Source: Clostridia bacterium (GTDB taxonomy: Bacteria; Bacillota; Clostridia; Oscillospirales; Acutalibacteraceae). Taken from it: a stretch of 63,764 nt of DNA. The stretch covers positions 1 through 63,764 of the forward strand of contig JAFZIK010000039.1 in the NCBI GenBank assembly GCA_017554405.1, written 5' to 3'. Below are positions 25,768 to 32,686 of the stretch, in pieces; within the stretch, counting starts at the first letter, position 1, and the number at the start of each line of letters is the position of its first letter. The translations under genes and the position numbers were made by a program. The notes under the pieces are model-generated. The model was not told the origin of the DNA. It made no database searches and was given only the letters and a program-made list of their open reading frames with translations.

Positions 25768-27279
25768 ATGTTAAAAATCGGTTGGGCAAGCAGAGACGTT
25801 TCTACAGATAAGCCCGTAATAATCAGAGGTCAGCACTATACCCGCATATCAAAAGGTGTGCTTGATCCCATTATGGCTACCGCGCTGACGGTTGAAAACA
25901 ACGGCGACTACGTGATATTTCTTTCGACCGATACGACCGATACGGTCGCCGGGGTTTTAAGCCTTGTTTGCGAAAAGGTCAAAAAAAGCGATCCCGAAAT
26001 AGATACGGCGAAAATACTTATGAGCGCCACCCACGCGCACACTTCACCCATTCAGTTTGACTGCCGGCACTGGGGATCAATAAACGATATCCCGCACGAC
26101 GGCGTCACTATAGCCGACTCTTACGAGTATACGGAATTCTTTGCTTCGATGTGCGCCGAAGCGGTTTGCGAATCGTTTGAAAAAAGAAAGAACGGGCTTA
26201 TCGCTTACGGCTACGGTTATGCCGCGGTCGCGCATCATCGCCGCGTTGTATACGATCCGGAACTCTCTTTAAGTGAAGAAAGAAAAGCAGAACTTGAAAG
26301 AATAGGCACAACCAAAATGTATGGGCATACCGAGCTTCCCGATTTTTCGGGTTATGAATCGGGACCCGATCATTTTTCCAACTTTATGTTCACCTTTGAC
26401 CAAAATGAAAAACTGACCGGCGCCGTTATAAACATTCCCTGTCCGTCGCAAAACTGCGAGGTTGAGGATTATCTTTCCGCCGATTACTGGCATGACGTTC
26501 GCACGATCTTAAAAAAGCGTTACGGCGAAGATCTTTATATCCTGCCGCAATGCGCCGCGGCGGGTGATATGTCGCCGCGAATACTGCATTATCATAAGGC
26601 GCAAGAGCGCAGATACGCCTTAAAGTTTTCGGATATCCCGGAGGATAGCCGCCTTATTGCGCCTTACGAGATGCAAAACCGCCGTGATATAGCGATCAGG
26701 ATCTGCGACAGTTTTGACGAGGTCTATTCCTGGGCCGGGAAGGAAAAATACAGTGACGCAAAGGTCGTTCATAAAACTAAAACGTTAGACCTCGCGAAGA
26801 TTTATGTAAGCAAAGAAGATTACGAGAAGTATAAGGCGCGCCTTATTGAAGATCAAAAGAATTTGGTTTATGATAAAACCGTAAGCCCCGAGGAGGCGCT
26901 CAAAAAATACACGAGCCGCCTTTGCAAGGTTAGGGAAGATAAATACGTTATAAATCGGTATGAGACCCAGAACGAAGACAAGGCTCACAAAACCGAGATA
27001 CATATTATAAGAATAGGCGATATTGCGTTTGCCTCAAATCAGTTTGAGCTGTTTATGGACTACCAGCACAGAATTCAGGCGCGTTCGCCATTTATTCAAA
27101 CCTTTATTGTTCAGCTTGCCGCGCAGTATCACTGCGATTCAGGCACATATCTGCCAACAAAACGCGCCGTAAAAGGCAAGGGATACAGCGCCGTTATGGA
27201 AAGCAGTATCGTATCCCCCGAAGGCGGCAATCAGCTCGTTGAGGATACGCTCGTTGAGCTAAACGGTATTTCCGAATAA
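25768..27279 (+). CDS. Neutral ceramidase-like protein, cytoplasmic
   Basis: A 503-residue protein resembling the N-terminal catalytic domain of neutral/alkaline ceramidases: an early GWASRDVS start, MSATHAHTSP (about 88-97, metal-binding histidines) and a QCAAAGDMSPR segment (about 263-273) equivalent to the family's NGDVSP region. There is no signal peptide and no C-terminal immunoglobulin-like domain, so a secreted sphingolipid enzyme is unlikely. Similar proteins occur in gut Clostridia and Bacteroidetes beside sugar-catabolic genes, with unproven substrates. It follows the acetyltransferase gene and is probably co-transcribed with it. Confidence 0.75.
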   Translation: MLKIGWASRDVSTDKPVIIRGQHYTRISKGVLDPIMATALTVENNGDYVIFLSTDTTDTVAGVLSLVCEKVKKSDPEIDTAKILMSATHAHTSPIQFDCRHWGSINDIPHDGVTIADSYEYTEFFASMCAEAVCESFEKRKNGLIAYGYGYAAVAHHRRVVYDPELSLSEERKAELERIGTTKMYGHTELPDFSGYESGPDHFSNFMFTFDQNEKLTGAVINIPCPSQNCEVEDYLSADYWHDVRTILKKRYGEDLYILPQCAAAGDMSPRILHYHKAQERRYALKFSDIPEDSRLIAPYEMQNRRDIAIRICDSFDEVYSWAGKEKYSDAKVVHKTKTLDLAKIYVSKEDYEKYKARLIEDQKNLVYDKTVSPEEALKKYTSRLCKVREDKYVINRYETQNEDKAHKTEIHIIRIGDIAFASNQFELFMDYQHRIQARSPFIQTFIVQLAAQYHCDSGTYLPTKRAVKGKGYSAVMESSIVSPEGGNQLVEDTLVELNGISE

Positions 27280-27328
27280 TACGAATAATAACTACGGTGA
27301 GTTATACTATAATAAGAGAAAAGAAATC

Positions 27329-27356
27329 GACAAACCGGGATTTGCGGGGGTAGAAA
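27329..27356 (+). repeat. 28-bp imperfect repeat before the methyltransferase gene
   Basis: It begins GACAAA and ends GGGGTAGAAA, directly before the ATG at 27358. It matches 28139-28166 at 21 of 28 ungapped positions. Both copies contain CAAA-N6-TTTG, a small hairpin. The same-strand pair flanks the methyltransferase coding sequence exactly. Confidence 0.5.
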
Positions 27357-27357
27357 T

Positions 27358-28140
27358 ATGAATTATCTTGAAGAGTATTATAACGCTTATGATGAAGAAG
27401 GGCGCCTCCTTTCCCGTCACGGGCAGGTAGAATACCTAACTACAATGAAATATATAGAAGAGTGTCTGGAAGGCGTTTCAAATCCAGACATTATGGAAAT
27501 CGGAGCCGGCACGGGGCGCTACAGCGTAACGCTGGCAAAGCGAAGGCTCAGAGTGACCGCAGTTGAACTGGTTGAGCACAATCTGGAAATACTCCGATCT
27601 AAACTTGACGGTACGGAACCTATCACGGCAATGCCGGGAAACGCTCTGGATCTGTCCGCTTTTCCTGATAATTCTTTCGATTTAACTATGCTGCTCGGTC
27701 CGATGTATCACCTCTATACGAAAGAAGAAAAGTTGAGAGCACTATCTGAAGCAGTGCGTGTCACAAAGCCGCGAGGTCATATCCTAGTGGCGTATTGTAT
27801 GAATGAACCTACCGTCATACAGTACGTATTCGGTATGAACCATCTGCGCGAGGTGATGGATCTCAATATGCTGACCTCCGACTGGCATTGTATCAGTGAG
27901 CCAAAGGAAGTATTTGAATTGGTGCGTACGGAGGATATCGCGGAGCTAAATGCGGCGGTGCCTGTAAAAAGGATCAAACTGGTCGCCACGGACGGTGCGA
28001 CGAATTACAAACGGGAATATATCGACGCGATGGACGATGAAACGTTTAGTAAGTGGATGGACTATCATTTTGCGATCTGTGAAAGGCAGGATCTGATTGG
28101 AGCATCCCATCATACATTGGATATACTCCAAAAAAACTGA
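27358..28140 (+). CDS. Class I SAM-dependent methyltransferase
   Basis: A 260-residue protein with motif I MEIGAGTGRYSV (about 44-55), motif II AVELVE (about 67-72) and the post-I LTMLLGPMYHLY segment (about 112-123) typical of Methyltransf_11/25 enzymes. The acceptor is unknown. The upstream GGGGGT at 27345-27350 is the only ribosome-binding candidate. Codon choice looks less biased than in neighbouring genes (more CTG, CTA and CGG), and near-repeats flank it, so it may be a late arrival. A strong terminator follows at 28168-28205. Confidence 0.85.
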   Translation: MNYLEEYYNAYDEEGRLLSRHGQVEYLTTMKYIEECLEGVSNPDIMEIGAGTGRYSVTLAKRRLRVTAVELVEHNLEILRSKLDGTEPITAMPGNALDLSAFPDNSFDLTMLLGPMYHLYTKEEKLRALSEAVRVTKPRGHILVAYCMNEPTVIQYVFGMNHLREVMDLNMLTSDWHCISEPKEVFELVRTEDIAELNAAVPVKRIKLVATDGATNYKREYIDAMDDETFSKWMDYHFAICERQDLIGASHHTLDILQKN

Positions 28141-28166
28141 CAAATTCCGGTTTGTCGGGGTAGAAA
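28139..28166 (+). repeat. 28-bp imperfect repeat after the methyltransferase gene
   Basis: Second copy of the element at 27329-27356; it starts within the stop codon and ends TCGGGGTAGAAA. The CAAA/TTTG hairpin is kept although the loop differs. Confidence 0.5.
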
Positions 28167-28167
28167 G

Positions 28168-28205
28168 AACAAGCCCGCATAGAGAGAATCTGTGCGGGCT
28201 TTTTT
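28168..28205 (+). terminator. Rho-independent terminator; right copy of the 32-bp repeat
   Basis: The 10-bp stem 28173-28182 with 28190-28199 (one G-T pair) has a 7-base loop and is followed by six T at 28200-28205. It is 30/32 identical to 21579-21610. The sequence from 28206 to 28272 contains nothing I recognise. Confidence 0.85.
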
Positions 28206-28272
28206 GCGCCTTTCGAGCAGTATTTCTACGGTCTTTCGCAGTGTGTCGGCAAATATTTCGGGGAATATGTCA

Positions 28273-28313
28273 ACAAAAAACAGACCGGATACCTTAGCGG
28301 GATCCGGTCTGTT
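28273..28313 (-). terminator. Terminator for the minus-strand pair at 28475-29361
   Basis: A 12-bp perfect stem (28279-28290 with 28302-28313) with an 11-base loop. On the minus strand it is followed by T's (complement of the A-run ending at 28278). The stretch 28314-28474 between it and the gene stop is AT-rich with no gene seen. Confidence 0.7.
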
Positions 28314-28474
28314 ATGTGATTAACAGACAAAACAGCCCAAGAGTAAAAATGGCGTAAATTCTAGCTTTTAGACGCAATTTCATTAAATCGAAAAATATAG
28401 TTATTAAACCAACGGAATAGCCCAAAGTAGCACGTCAACAATCCATTTATCCAGGCAAACCAGAACTTGTTTAA

Positions 28475-28975
28475 TTACTTTGTTAATCCTTCATATAAAC
28501 TTATGTTATATTTTCTAATGCAAGAAATATAATCAGAAACCCTAACAATATTTTCGATATCCCATTTATCTAATCCTTGAAAAGCAAAAAGCTCGTCATA
28601 TAATTCACAACTACCCTCAACTTGAAGATATCCAGTTTCCAAATCAATCGCTACAAAAATCGGACATTTATCCCACATTGATTCTTGGCTATTATAAAGT
28701 GTAGAACTTTTTTCATCTTTTATTATAGTAAAGGCAACAATACGAGGCTTGGAATCTTCCTTTAGCTTTTGTGAAGTAAAGCTATTTTCAACAATACAAT
28801 TACTAATCCCATTTAATAATTCGTGATTAACAACCGCTTTAACATTATACCTATCTTTGATAAACTTAACTATTTTTTCAGCATTTATCCTGTTCGGTTT
28901 CAATTTAGAAGCATACATAGAATGTGTATACCTCCATTCCTTTACTAATTCTTTTGTCGCTGGTGCAAATATCAT
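28475..28975 (-). CDS. Hypothetical protein, 166 residues
   Basis: I do not recognise the family. The protein begins MIFAPATKELVKEWRYTHS and is a soluble mixed alpha/beta sequence without membrane segments. A conserved-looking core reads PIFVAIDLETGYLQVEGSCELY (split here by its D-E pair), followed by a short C-terminal helix. It is more AT-rich than the core genome and lies 26 bases after the four-helix-bundle gene on the same strand, so the two probably form an operon ended by the terminator at 28273-28313. It sits just outside the integrative element, next to its left end, and may be accessory DNA. Confidence 0.6.
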   Translation of the reverse strand: MIFAPATKELVKEWRYTHSMYASKLKPNRINAEKIVKFIKDRYNVKAVVNHELLNGISNCIVENSFTSQKLKEDSKPRIVAFTIIKDEKSSTLYNSQESMWDKCPIFVAIDLETGYLQVEGSCELYDELFAFQGLDKWDIENIVRVSDYISCIRKYNISLYEGLTK

Positions 28976-29001
28976 ACGATCATCTCCTCAACTCGCGTTT
29001 G

Positions 29002-29361
29002 TCAAATTGATTCCATGTTTTGCTTAGCGGTTCTGCATGATGATACCAGCATCACGCGAATGGTTGTGCACTGATCACTCAAAGATTTATATTCAGAATC
29101 TTCTATATATCCTGTTCGATGCAGCAGTTCTAACCAATAACCGGTCTCGCTTGCTTCTTTAAGCGCAATTTCAAGCTTGGACACAAAATCTTTCTTGCCT
29201 TGAGCATAATTTGCTTCGTATATGTTCGCTCCGATAGACGTTCCGCTTCTGCCGATCTGATTTGATATAACGGATTCGTGTTTGGACTTTAAATCTTTGA
29301 CGAGGTTTATTATTTGAACGGAGAAGTCCATGGAAAGATCAGCAAGTTTGTTTTCTTTCAT
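29002..29361 (-). CDS. Four-helix-bundle protein (S23/IVP family)
   Basis: A 119-residue helical protein with the family patterns QIGRSGTSIGANIYEA (about 36-51) and KLEIALKEASETGYWLELL (about 64-82). Members of this family (TIGR02436) occur inside 23S rRNA intervening sequences and as stand-alone genes; a close relative, Avd, works in diversity-generating retroelements. No reverse transcriptase or rRNA is present here, so the role is open. The ATG at 29361 is chosen for its AGGAGG; the frame extends 17 codons further without support. Confidence 0.85.
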   Translation of the reverse strand: MKENKLADLSMDFSVQIINLVKDLKSKHESVISNQIGRSGTSIGANIYEANYAQGKKDFVSKLEIALKEASETGYWLELLHRTGYIEDSEYKSLSDQCTTIRVMLVSSCRTAKQNMESI

Positions 29362-29410
29362 TGCCACGCCCTCCTTTTTTTGAATTTTATCATATCTGAA
29401 TGAAAAAATC

Positions 29411-29588
29411 AATGATGACGGCGCAAAGCGCCTTATGATGTATCTCCGCTTCGCTCCGAAATGATGTAGATCGCTACGCGATCAATGATGTGATGTTTGC
29501 CCCAATGTCCCGCAGGACACATCATTGCCGAAGGCAACAGCATGTGTCGCAGACACACATCATTTGCCCGACAGGGCAAACATCATTG
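29411..29588. repeat. Array of small palindromes separated by ATGATG/CATCAT
   Basis: At least seven short hairpins in tandem: GCGC-aa-GCGC type at 29420-29432, GATCGC/GCGATC at 29469-29483, GTCC/GGAC at 29508-29519, GCC/GGC near 29527, TGTGTC/GACACA at 29543-29557 and TTTGCCC/GGGCAAA at 29563-29580. The joints are ATGATG in the left half and CATCAT in the right half. The hairpin sequences differ while the joints are kept, so this is a structural repeat family, not a CRISPR. No gene is seen here. Confidence 0.75.
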
Positions 29589-29620
29589 CAAAAGGCGCTT
29601 GCATTCGCAAGCGCCTTTTG
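29589..29620 (-). terminator. Original terminator of the split tRNA-Arg gene
   Basis: A perfect 14-bp stem (29589-29602 with 29607-29620) with a 4-base loop, placed one base beyond the CCA end of the tRNA 3' half on the minus strand, and with four T on its minus-strand 3' arm. It would have terminated the intact tRNA transcript before the element inserted. Confidence 0.75.
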
Positions 29621-29621
29621 C

Positions 29622-29666
29622 TGGCGTTCCCGGGGAGATTCGAACTCCCGACCTTCCGCTTAGGAG
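29622..29666 (-). pseudogene. tRNA-Arg(CCT) 3' half, left end of the element (attL)
   Basis: On the minus strand this encodes the anticodon loop CTCCTAA, the 3' anticodon strand GCGGA, variable loop, T-arm GGGAG-TTCGAAT-CTCCC, acceptor strand CGGGAAC, G and CCA: 45 bases. Joined at the shared 11-mer (29656-29666, CCGCTTAGGAG on the plus strand) to the 5' half at 46996-47038, it gives a perfect 77-base tRNA-Arg(CCT) with all stems paired, including a 5-bp anticodon stem TCCGC/GCGGA. It is therefore the displaced half of the integration target. Confidence 0.9.
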
Positions 29667-29707
29667 AACTGCCCTCTGTTTTTTAATAAACTGCGCAATT
29701 TCACGCG

Positions 29708-29747
29708 AATCCCCGAAAAGCCCCATTTTATGCGGTTTTCGGGGATT
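29708..29747. other. Hairpin near the left end of the element
   Basis: A perfect 12-bp stem (29708-29719 with 29736-29747) with a 16-base loop. A short TTTG follows on the plus strand. It could be a terminator that shields the element from outside transcription, or a structural part of attL. Confidence 0.5.
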
Positions 29748-29803
29748 TTGTTTCTCAAGTGATTTTAATTGATTTAGCCAATTTTTGATTAGATTCAAAA
29801 ATT

Positions 29804-29825
29804 TCCTGCACAAATCCTGCACAAA
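29804..29825 (+). repeat. Arm-type integrase sites, left pair
   Basis: Two head-to-tail copies of TCCTGCACAAA (29804-29814, 29815-29825). The same motif occurs five times at the right end (46728-46845). Tyrosine integrases of the Tn916/lambda kind bind such arm repeats with their N-terminal domain; this role is inferred. The right copy abuts the stop codon of the ATPase gene. Confidence 0.7.
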
Positions 29826-31034
29826 TCAGTACTCATCCGAGAGAAGAAAATCGGCAATGTGCATCGTCTTGATTCCCTGATAATTGCCACCTGCGAAATC
29901 GTCTGTGCGAAGCAGATACTTCGGGTAATTATCATTGATTTCGAGTAGACGCTCATATTCCCGCTTTTCGGTGCTTTCGGACTTGATTTCCTTCGTAATC
30001 TGAATATAGAGTTTATCATTTTGCTTTGTAGCGATGAAATCAATTTCGCCATTCTGCGTTTTGCCGATACAAACTTCATAACCGCGGCGGAGTAGTTCAA
30101 GATACACAACGTTTTCAAGCATTGCGGCAACACTTTGGTCGCTGTAACCTAATACGCTATACTTGAAAGCACTATCGGCAAGATAGAATTTCTCTTGTGT
30201 TTTTAATAATTCTTTGCCTTGCAAATCATATCTGCTGCAACGGTGAAGAATATAGGCACTTTCAAGTTTCTCAAGATAGCCGTATACCGTTTCATTATCT
30301 ATTGTGCGGTGCTCTGATTTGATATAGTCAGATATCGATTTTGCCGAAAATGTCTTGCCGACGTTATCAAAAACAAATTTTACTACACGTTCTAATTGGT
30401 CTACCTTGCGGACTTGACTTCGTTTTACGATATCGGAAAAAATCGTGGAATTATAAATATCGCGAACAATGGTATAAGCATCTTCCAAAGGATATTCCTG
30501 CAAGTGTATGGCAGGGAAGCCGCCGTACTTAATATAATTAACGAGTTCCTTGTGTGTGTCTTCGAGAGTGGCATACTGTTTCTTAAACATCAGATACTCG
30601 GCAAAAGAAAGCGTAAAGATGCGGAATGAAACATATCGACCCGTAAGATACGTGGCGATTTCGGATGACATCATACGTGAATTTGAACCCGTTACATATA
30701 TGTCGACGTCAAAATCGGTGTTTATGGAATTTACCGTCTTTTCCCAAGAGTTTATTTCCTGCACCTCATCGAGGAACAAATAAGTTTTCTCTGTTTTTGA
30801 CAGTTTGGCTTTTAGTATATCGTATAACTGCTTGGCGGTCATTCCCTCATATTCCATTGAATCAAACCGCATGCTGACTATTCTACCCTCGGGAACACTT
30901 TTCTTTTTGAGTTCATCCATTATCATTTGCATAATGGTAGACTTACCTGAACGGCGGACGCCTGTGAGTACTTTGACAAAAGGTGTGTCGGTAAATGCCA
31001 TTATTTTTTTAACATAAGTTTCTCTGAATATCAT
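29826..31034 (-). CDS. AAA ATPase with DUF4143 domain
   Basis: A 402-residue protein of the AAA_14/DUF4143 family. Walker A is VRRSGKST near residue 27, Walker B LFLDEVQE near residue 85, the sensor TGSNSRM near 116, and a C-terminal restriction-endonuclease-like fold has GEIDFIATKQ near residue 335. The cellular role of this widespread family is unclear. The ATG at 31034 has GGAGGTG before it; the longer frame adds 11 residues without support. It has its own promoter at 31058-31086 and is the leftmost gene of the element. Confidence 0.88.
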   Translation of the reverse strand: MIFRETYVKKIMAFTDTPFVKVLTGVRRSGKSTIMQMIMDELKKKSVPEGRIVSMRFDSMEYEGMTAKQLYDILKAKLSKTEKTYLFLDEVQEINSWEKTVNSINTDFDVDIYVTGSNSRMMSSEIATYLTGRYVSFRIFTLSFAEYLMFKKQYATLEDTHKELVNYIKYGGFPAIHLQEYPLEDAYTIVRDIYNSTIFSDIVKRSQVRKVDQLERVVKFVFDNVGKTFSAKSISDYIKSEHRTIDNETVYGYLEKLESAYILHRCSRYDLQGKELLKTQEKFYLADSAFKYSVLGYSDQSVAAMLENVVYLELLRRGYEVCIGKTQNGEIDFIATKQNDKLYIQITKEIKSESTEKREYERLLEINDNYPKYLLRTDDFAGGNYQGIKTMHIADFLLSDEY

Positions 31035-31057
31035 ATAAAGCACCTCCGTGTGGATAC

Positions 31058-31086
31058 AGTATAGCATAATACGCCCGTGTAGTCAA
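31058..31086 (-). promoter_or_regulatory. Promoter of the ATPase gene
   Basis: Minus strand: TTGACT (complement of 31081-31086), a 17-base spacer, TATACT (complement of 31058-31063). Confidence 0.7.
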
Positions 31087-31157
31087 TAAGTTTTGCGGTT
31101 ATAACCCGAAAAACTTTTATATTTTTACAAGTTTTGCGGTTTTATTCCAAAAAAGTG

Positions 31158-31186
31158 TTGACGTATTGATAATATTATGGTATAAT
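31158..31186 (+). promoter_or_regulatory. Strong promoter for the structured leader and DUF6809-resolvase genes
   Basis: TTGACG at 31158-31163, a 17-base spacer, TATAAT at 31181-31186. No gene starts for about 490 bases; the transcript first crosses a terminator hairpin at 31238-31289 and the duplicated leader structures. Confidence 0.8.
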
Positions 31187-31237
31187 TAATACAGTTAAAA
31201 GCGGCTTAAAACTGAATCCTCACATATTATTATATTT

Positions 31238-31289
31238 GGACTTACATACTTTACCTTTTACGGTATTGGTATGTGAGTCCTCTTTTTTT
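31238..31289 (+). terminator. Leader terminator (attenuator), first copy
   Basis: Stem 31238-31249 with 31269-31280 (12 bp, one G-T pair), then seven T at 31283-31289. It lies 50 bases after the promoter and long before the first gene, so most transcripts may stop here unless the 3' arm pairs instead with 31366-31376. Confidence 0.75.
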
Positions 31290-31377
31290 ATCTGGCAAAG
31301 AAAGACCTTTTTATTCCTCCTTTAATATATATTCCTCCGTCTTCGGCAGAGCAGCCAGACCTGCCGACCTTACATAA
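31238..31377 (+). ncRNA. Structured leader element, copy 1
   Basis: Order of parts: terminator hairpin, TCTGGC at 31291-31296, two CCTCC-containing AT-rich segments, GCCAGA at 31354-31359 (pairs with TCTGGC), and GACCTTACATA at 31366-31376, which can pair with TATGTGAGTC of the terminator stem. The same order recurs at 31519-31654. I know of no named RNA family with this layout. Confidence 0.6.
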
Positions 31378-31518
31378 TTTTAAGGTGAAAAAAGCATTCG
31401 TGTCGTTTAGTGTTAAAATCCGTTAAATATTCGCGTATATTTACACGAATATTTTTATAAAATCAACACTATTTTACACATAATGCTTTTTATGGATGCA
31501 AAAACCGCTTTCTTAATG

Positions 31519-31654
31519 TTACATATCGCCTTGGCGGAGGTCGGTATGTAGGTCTTTTCTTATCTGGCAAAAGAAAAGCTTTTAAAATTCCTCCTTCATA
31601 TATATTTCTCCTTATGATATACGGCGGGGCAGCCAGACCCGCCGACTTACATAA
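31519..31654 (+). ncRNA. Structured leader element, copy 2
   Basis: ACATATCGCC/GGCGGAGGTCGGTATGT hairpin (31521-31549), TCTGGC at 31563-31568, CCTCC and CTCC segments, GCCAGA at 31632-31637, and GACTTACATA at 31644-31653. The last is fully complementary (one G-T pair) to TATGTAGGTC at 31545-31554. It ends nine bases before the AGGAGG of the DUF6809-like gene. The CCTCC motifs could also mask that ribosome-binding site. Confidence 0.6.
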
Positions 31655-31675
31655 AAAGCATAGGAGGTATAAGCT

Positions 31676-31981
31676 ATGAAAAAATCATTTATTGAAAAGT
31701 TGTATTTTGGGGATATTCTCCCCGTCGAACGCGGCTTTAAAAGAAACGCACGATTATACAAAAAATTCAAAATATCACAAAAGGAACATGAAGAAATGCT
31801 GGCGGCGATACCGAAAGAGTATCACGGCATTATAGAAAAGTATGTATCAACGAACATTTCTTTTTGTGCGGAAAGTGAGCTTGCCGCTTTCGTCTACGGC
31901 GTTAGGTATATGCTCCGCTTTATGCTGGATGCAATTTCAGATAAACTTGACGACTTTTCTGACGATGAAGACTTGGGATAG
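31676..31981 (+). CDS. DUF6809-like small protein
   Basis: A 101-residue, charged, helical protein beginning MKKSFIEKLYFGDILPVER, resembling the DUF6809 proteins common on mobile elements of Clostridia; their function is unknown. The C-terminus is acidic (DDFSDDEDLG). TAGGAGGT at 31661-31668 precedes the ATG directly after the second leader element. The serine resolvase gene follows 123 bases later. Confidence 0.65.
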   Translation: MKKSFIEKLYFGDILPVERGFKRNARLYKKFKISQKEHEEMLAAIPKEYHGIIEKYVSTNISFCAESELAAFVYGVRYMLRFMLDAISDKLDDFSDDEDLG

Positions 31982-32019
31982 CCGTGCCATTGGGGTACAC
32001 CCAAATGACACAATGAAAT

Positions 32020-32062
32020 AATATGCCAATAAGGTCAAATACAAGGTTTTGAAATATGCCAA
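32020..32062 (+). repeat. Two AATATGCCAA direct repeats before the resolvase gene
   Basis: Copies at 32020-32029 and 32053-32062, 33 bases apart, in the 123-base gap upstream of the resolvase. They may be resolvase (res) half-sites or operators; this is only a positional argument. Confidence 0.35.
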
Positions 32063-32104
32063 AATGCAAACCCACCCTATTGAGAATGAGAAAGGAAGGT
32101 GCAT

Positions 32105-32686
32105 ATGAAAATTGGATATATCAGAGTGAGCACTGAGGAACAGAATACGGCTCGTCAAGAGGAACTTATGAAAAGTCTGGGTGTCGAGCAGGTTTATATC
32201 GACCGTATAAGTGGAAAGAACACTGACCGACCCGCTCTCAAGCAGATGATGGAGTATGTCAGAGACGGAGATACAGTTATCGTCGAATCGATATCAAGGT
32301 TTGCTCGCAATACAAAAGATTTGCTCGAATTAGTCGAGCGCCTGACCGAGAAAAAGGTCGAGTTCATTTCAAAAAAAGAAGCAATCGACACCACGACTCC
32401 GACTGGGCGGTTCATGCTTACCGTTTTCGCAGCCATTGCGGAGCTTGAACGTGAGTATATTCTCCAGCGTCAGCGTGAAGGCATTGAGATTGCGAAGCGA
32501 AACGGGGTCTATACTGGTCGGAAGCCTATAGTTCGGTCGAATTTTGCCGAGGTGATTTCAGAGTGGCAAAAAGGTAGTATAACAGCAGTCGAGGCAATGC
32601 GACGGCTTGACTTGAAACCAAGCACATTTTATAGGAAAGTTAGGAATGTGAAAAAAGATGAAAAAAAGAATTGTGTTGGTCGGTAG
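32105..32686 (+). CDS. Serine recombinase (resolvase/invertase)
   Basis: A 193-residue small serine recombinase. Catalytic S9 is in YIRVST, the conserved DRISGKNTDRP is near 36-46, RFARN near 68, and GRFMLTVFAAIAELERE (about 100-116) is the dimer-interface helix. A C-terminal helix-turn-helix binds DNA (VEAMRRLDLKPSTFYRKV). The ATG at 32105 has GGAAGG at 32094-32099. It may resolve element multimers or invert a segment. Its 3' end overlaps the next gene by 29 bases. Confidence 0.9.
   Translation: MKIGYIRVSTEEQNTARQEELMKSLGVEQVYIDRISGKNTDRPALKQMMEYVRDGDTVIVESISRFARNTKDLLELVERLTEKKVEFISKKEAIDTTTPTGRFMLTVFAAIAELEREYILQRQREGIEIAKRNGVYTGRKPIVRSNFAEVISEWQKGSITAVEAMRRLDLKPSTFYRKVRNVKKDEKKNCVGR

Noticed and set aside
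29002..29361. Diversity-generating retroelement accessory protein (Avd)
   Set aside because: No reverse transcriptase, template repeat or variable repeat is present nearby.
29411..29620. Possible CRISPR array
   Set aside because: The repeated part is only a hexamer and the varying parts are palindromes, not spacers; there are no cas genes nearby.
29497..29822. Open frames on both strands over the tRNA 3' half and hairpin array
   Set aside because: They run through tRNA and palindromic sequence and have no ribosome-binding site or family match.
31187..31675. T-box leader
   Set aside because: No T-box sequence (TGGNACCGCG) or specifier-loop layout, and the downstream gene is not linked to amino acid metabolism.
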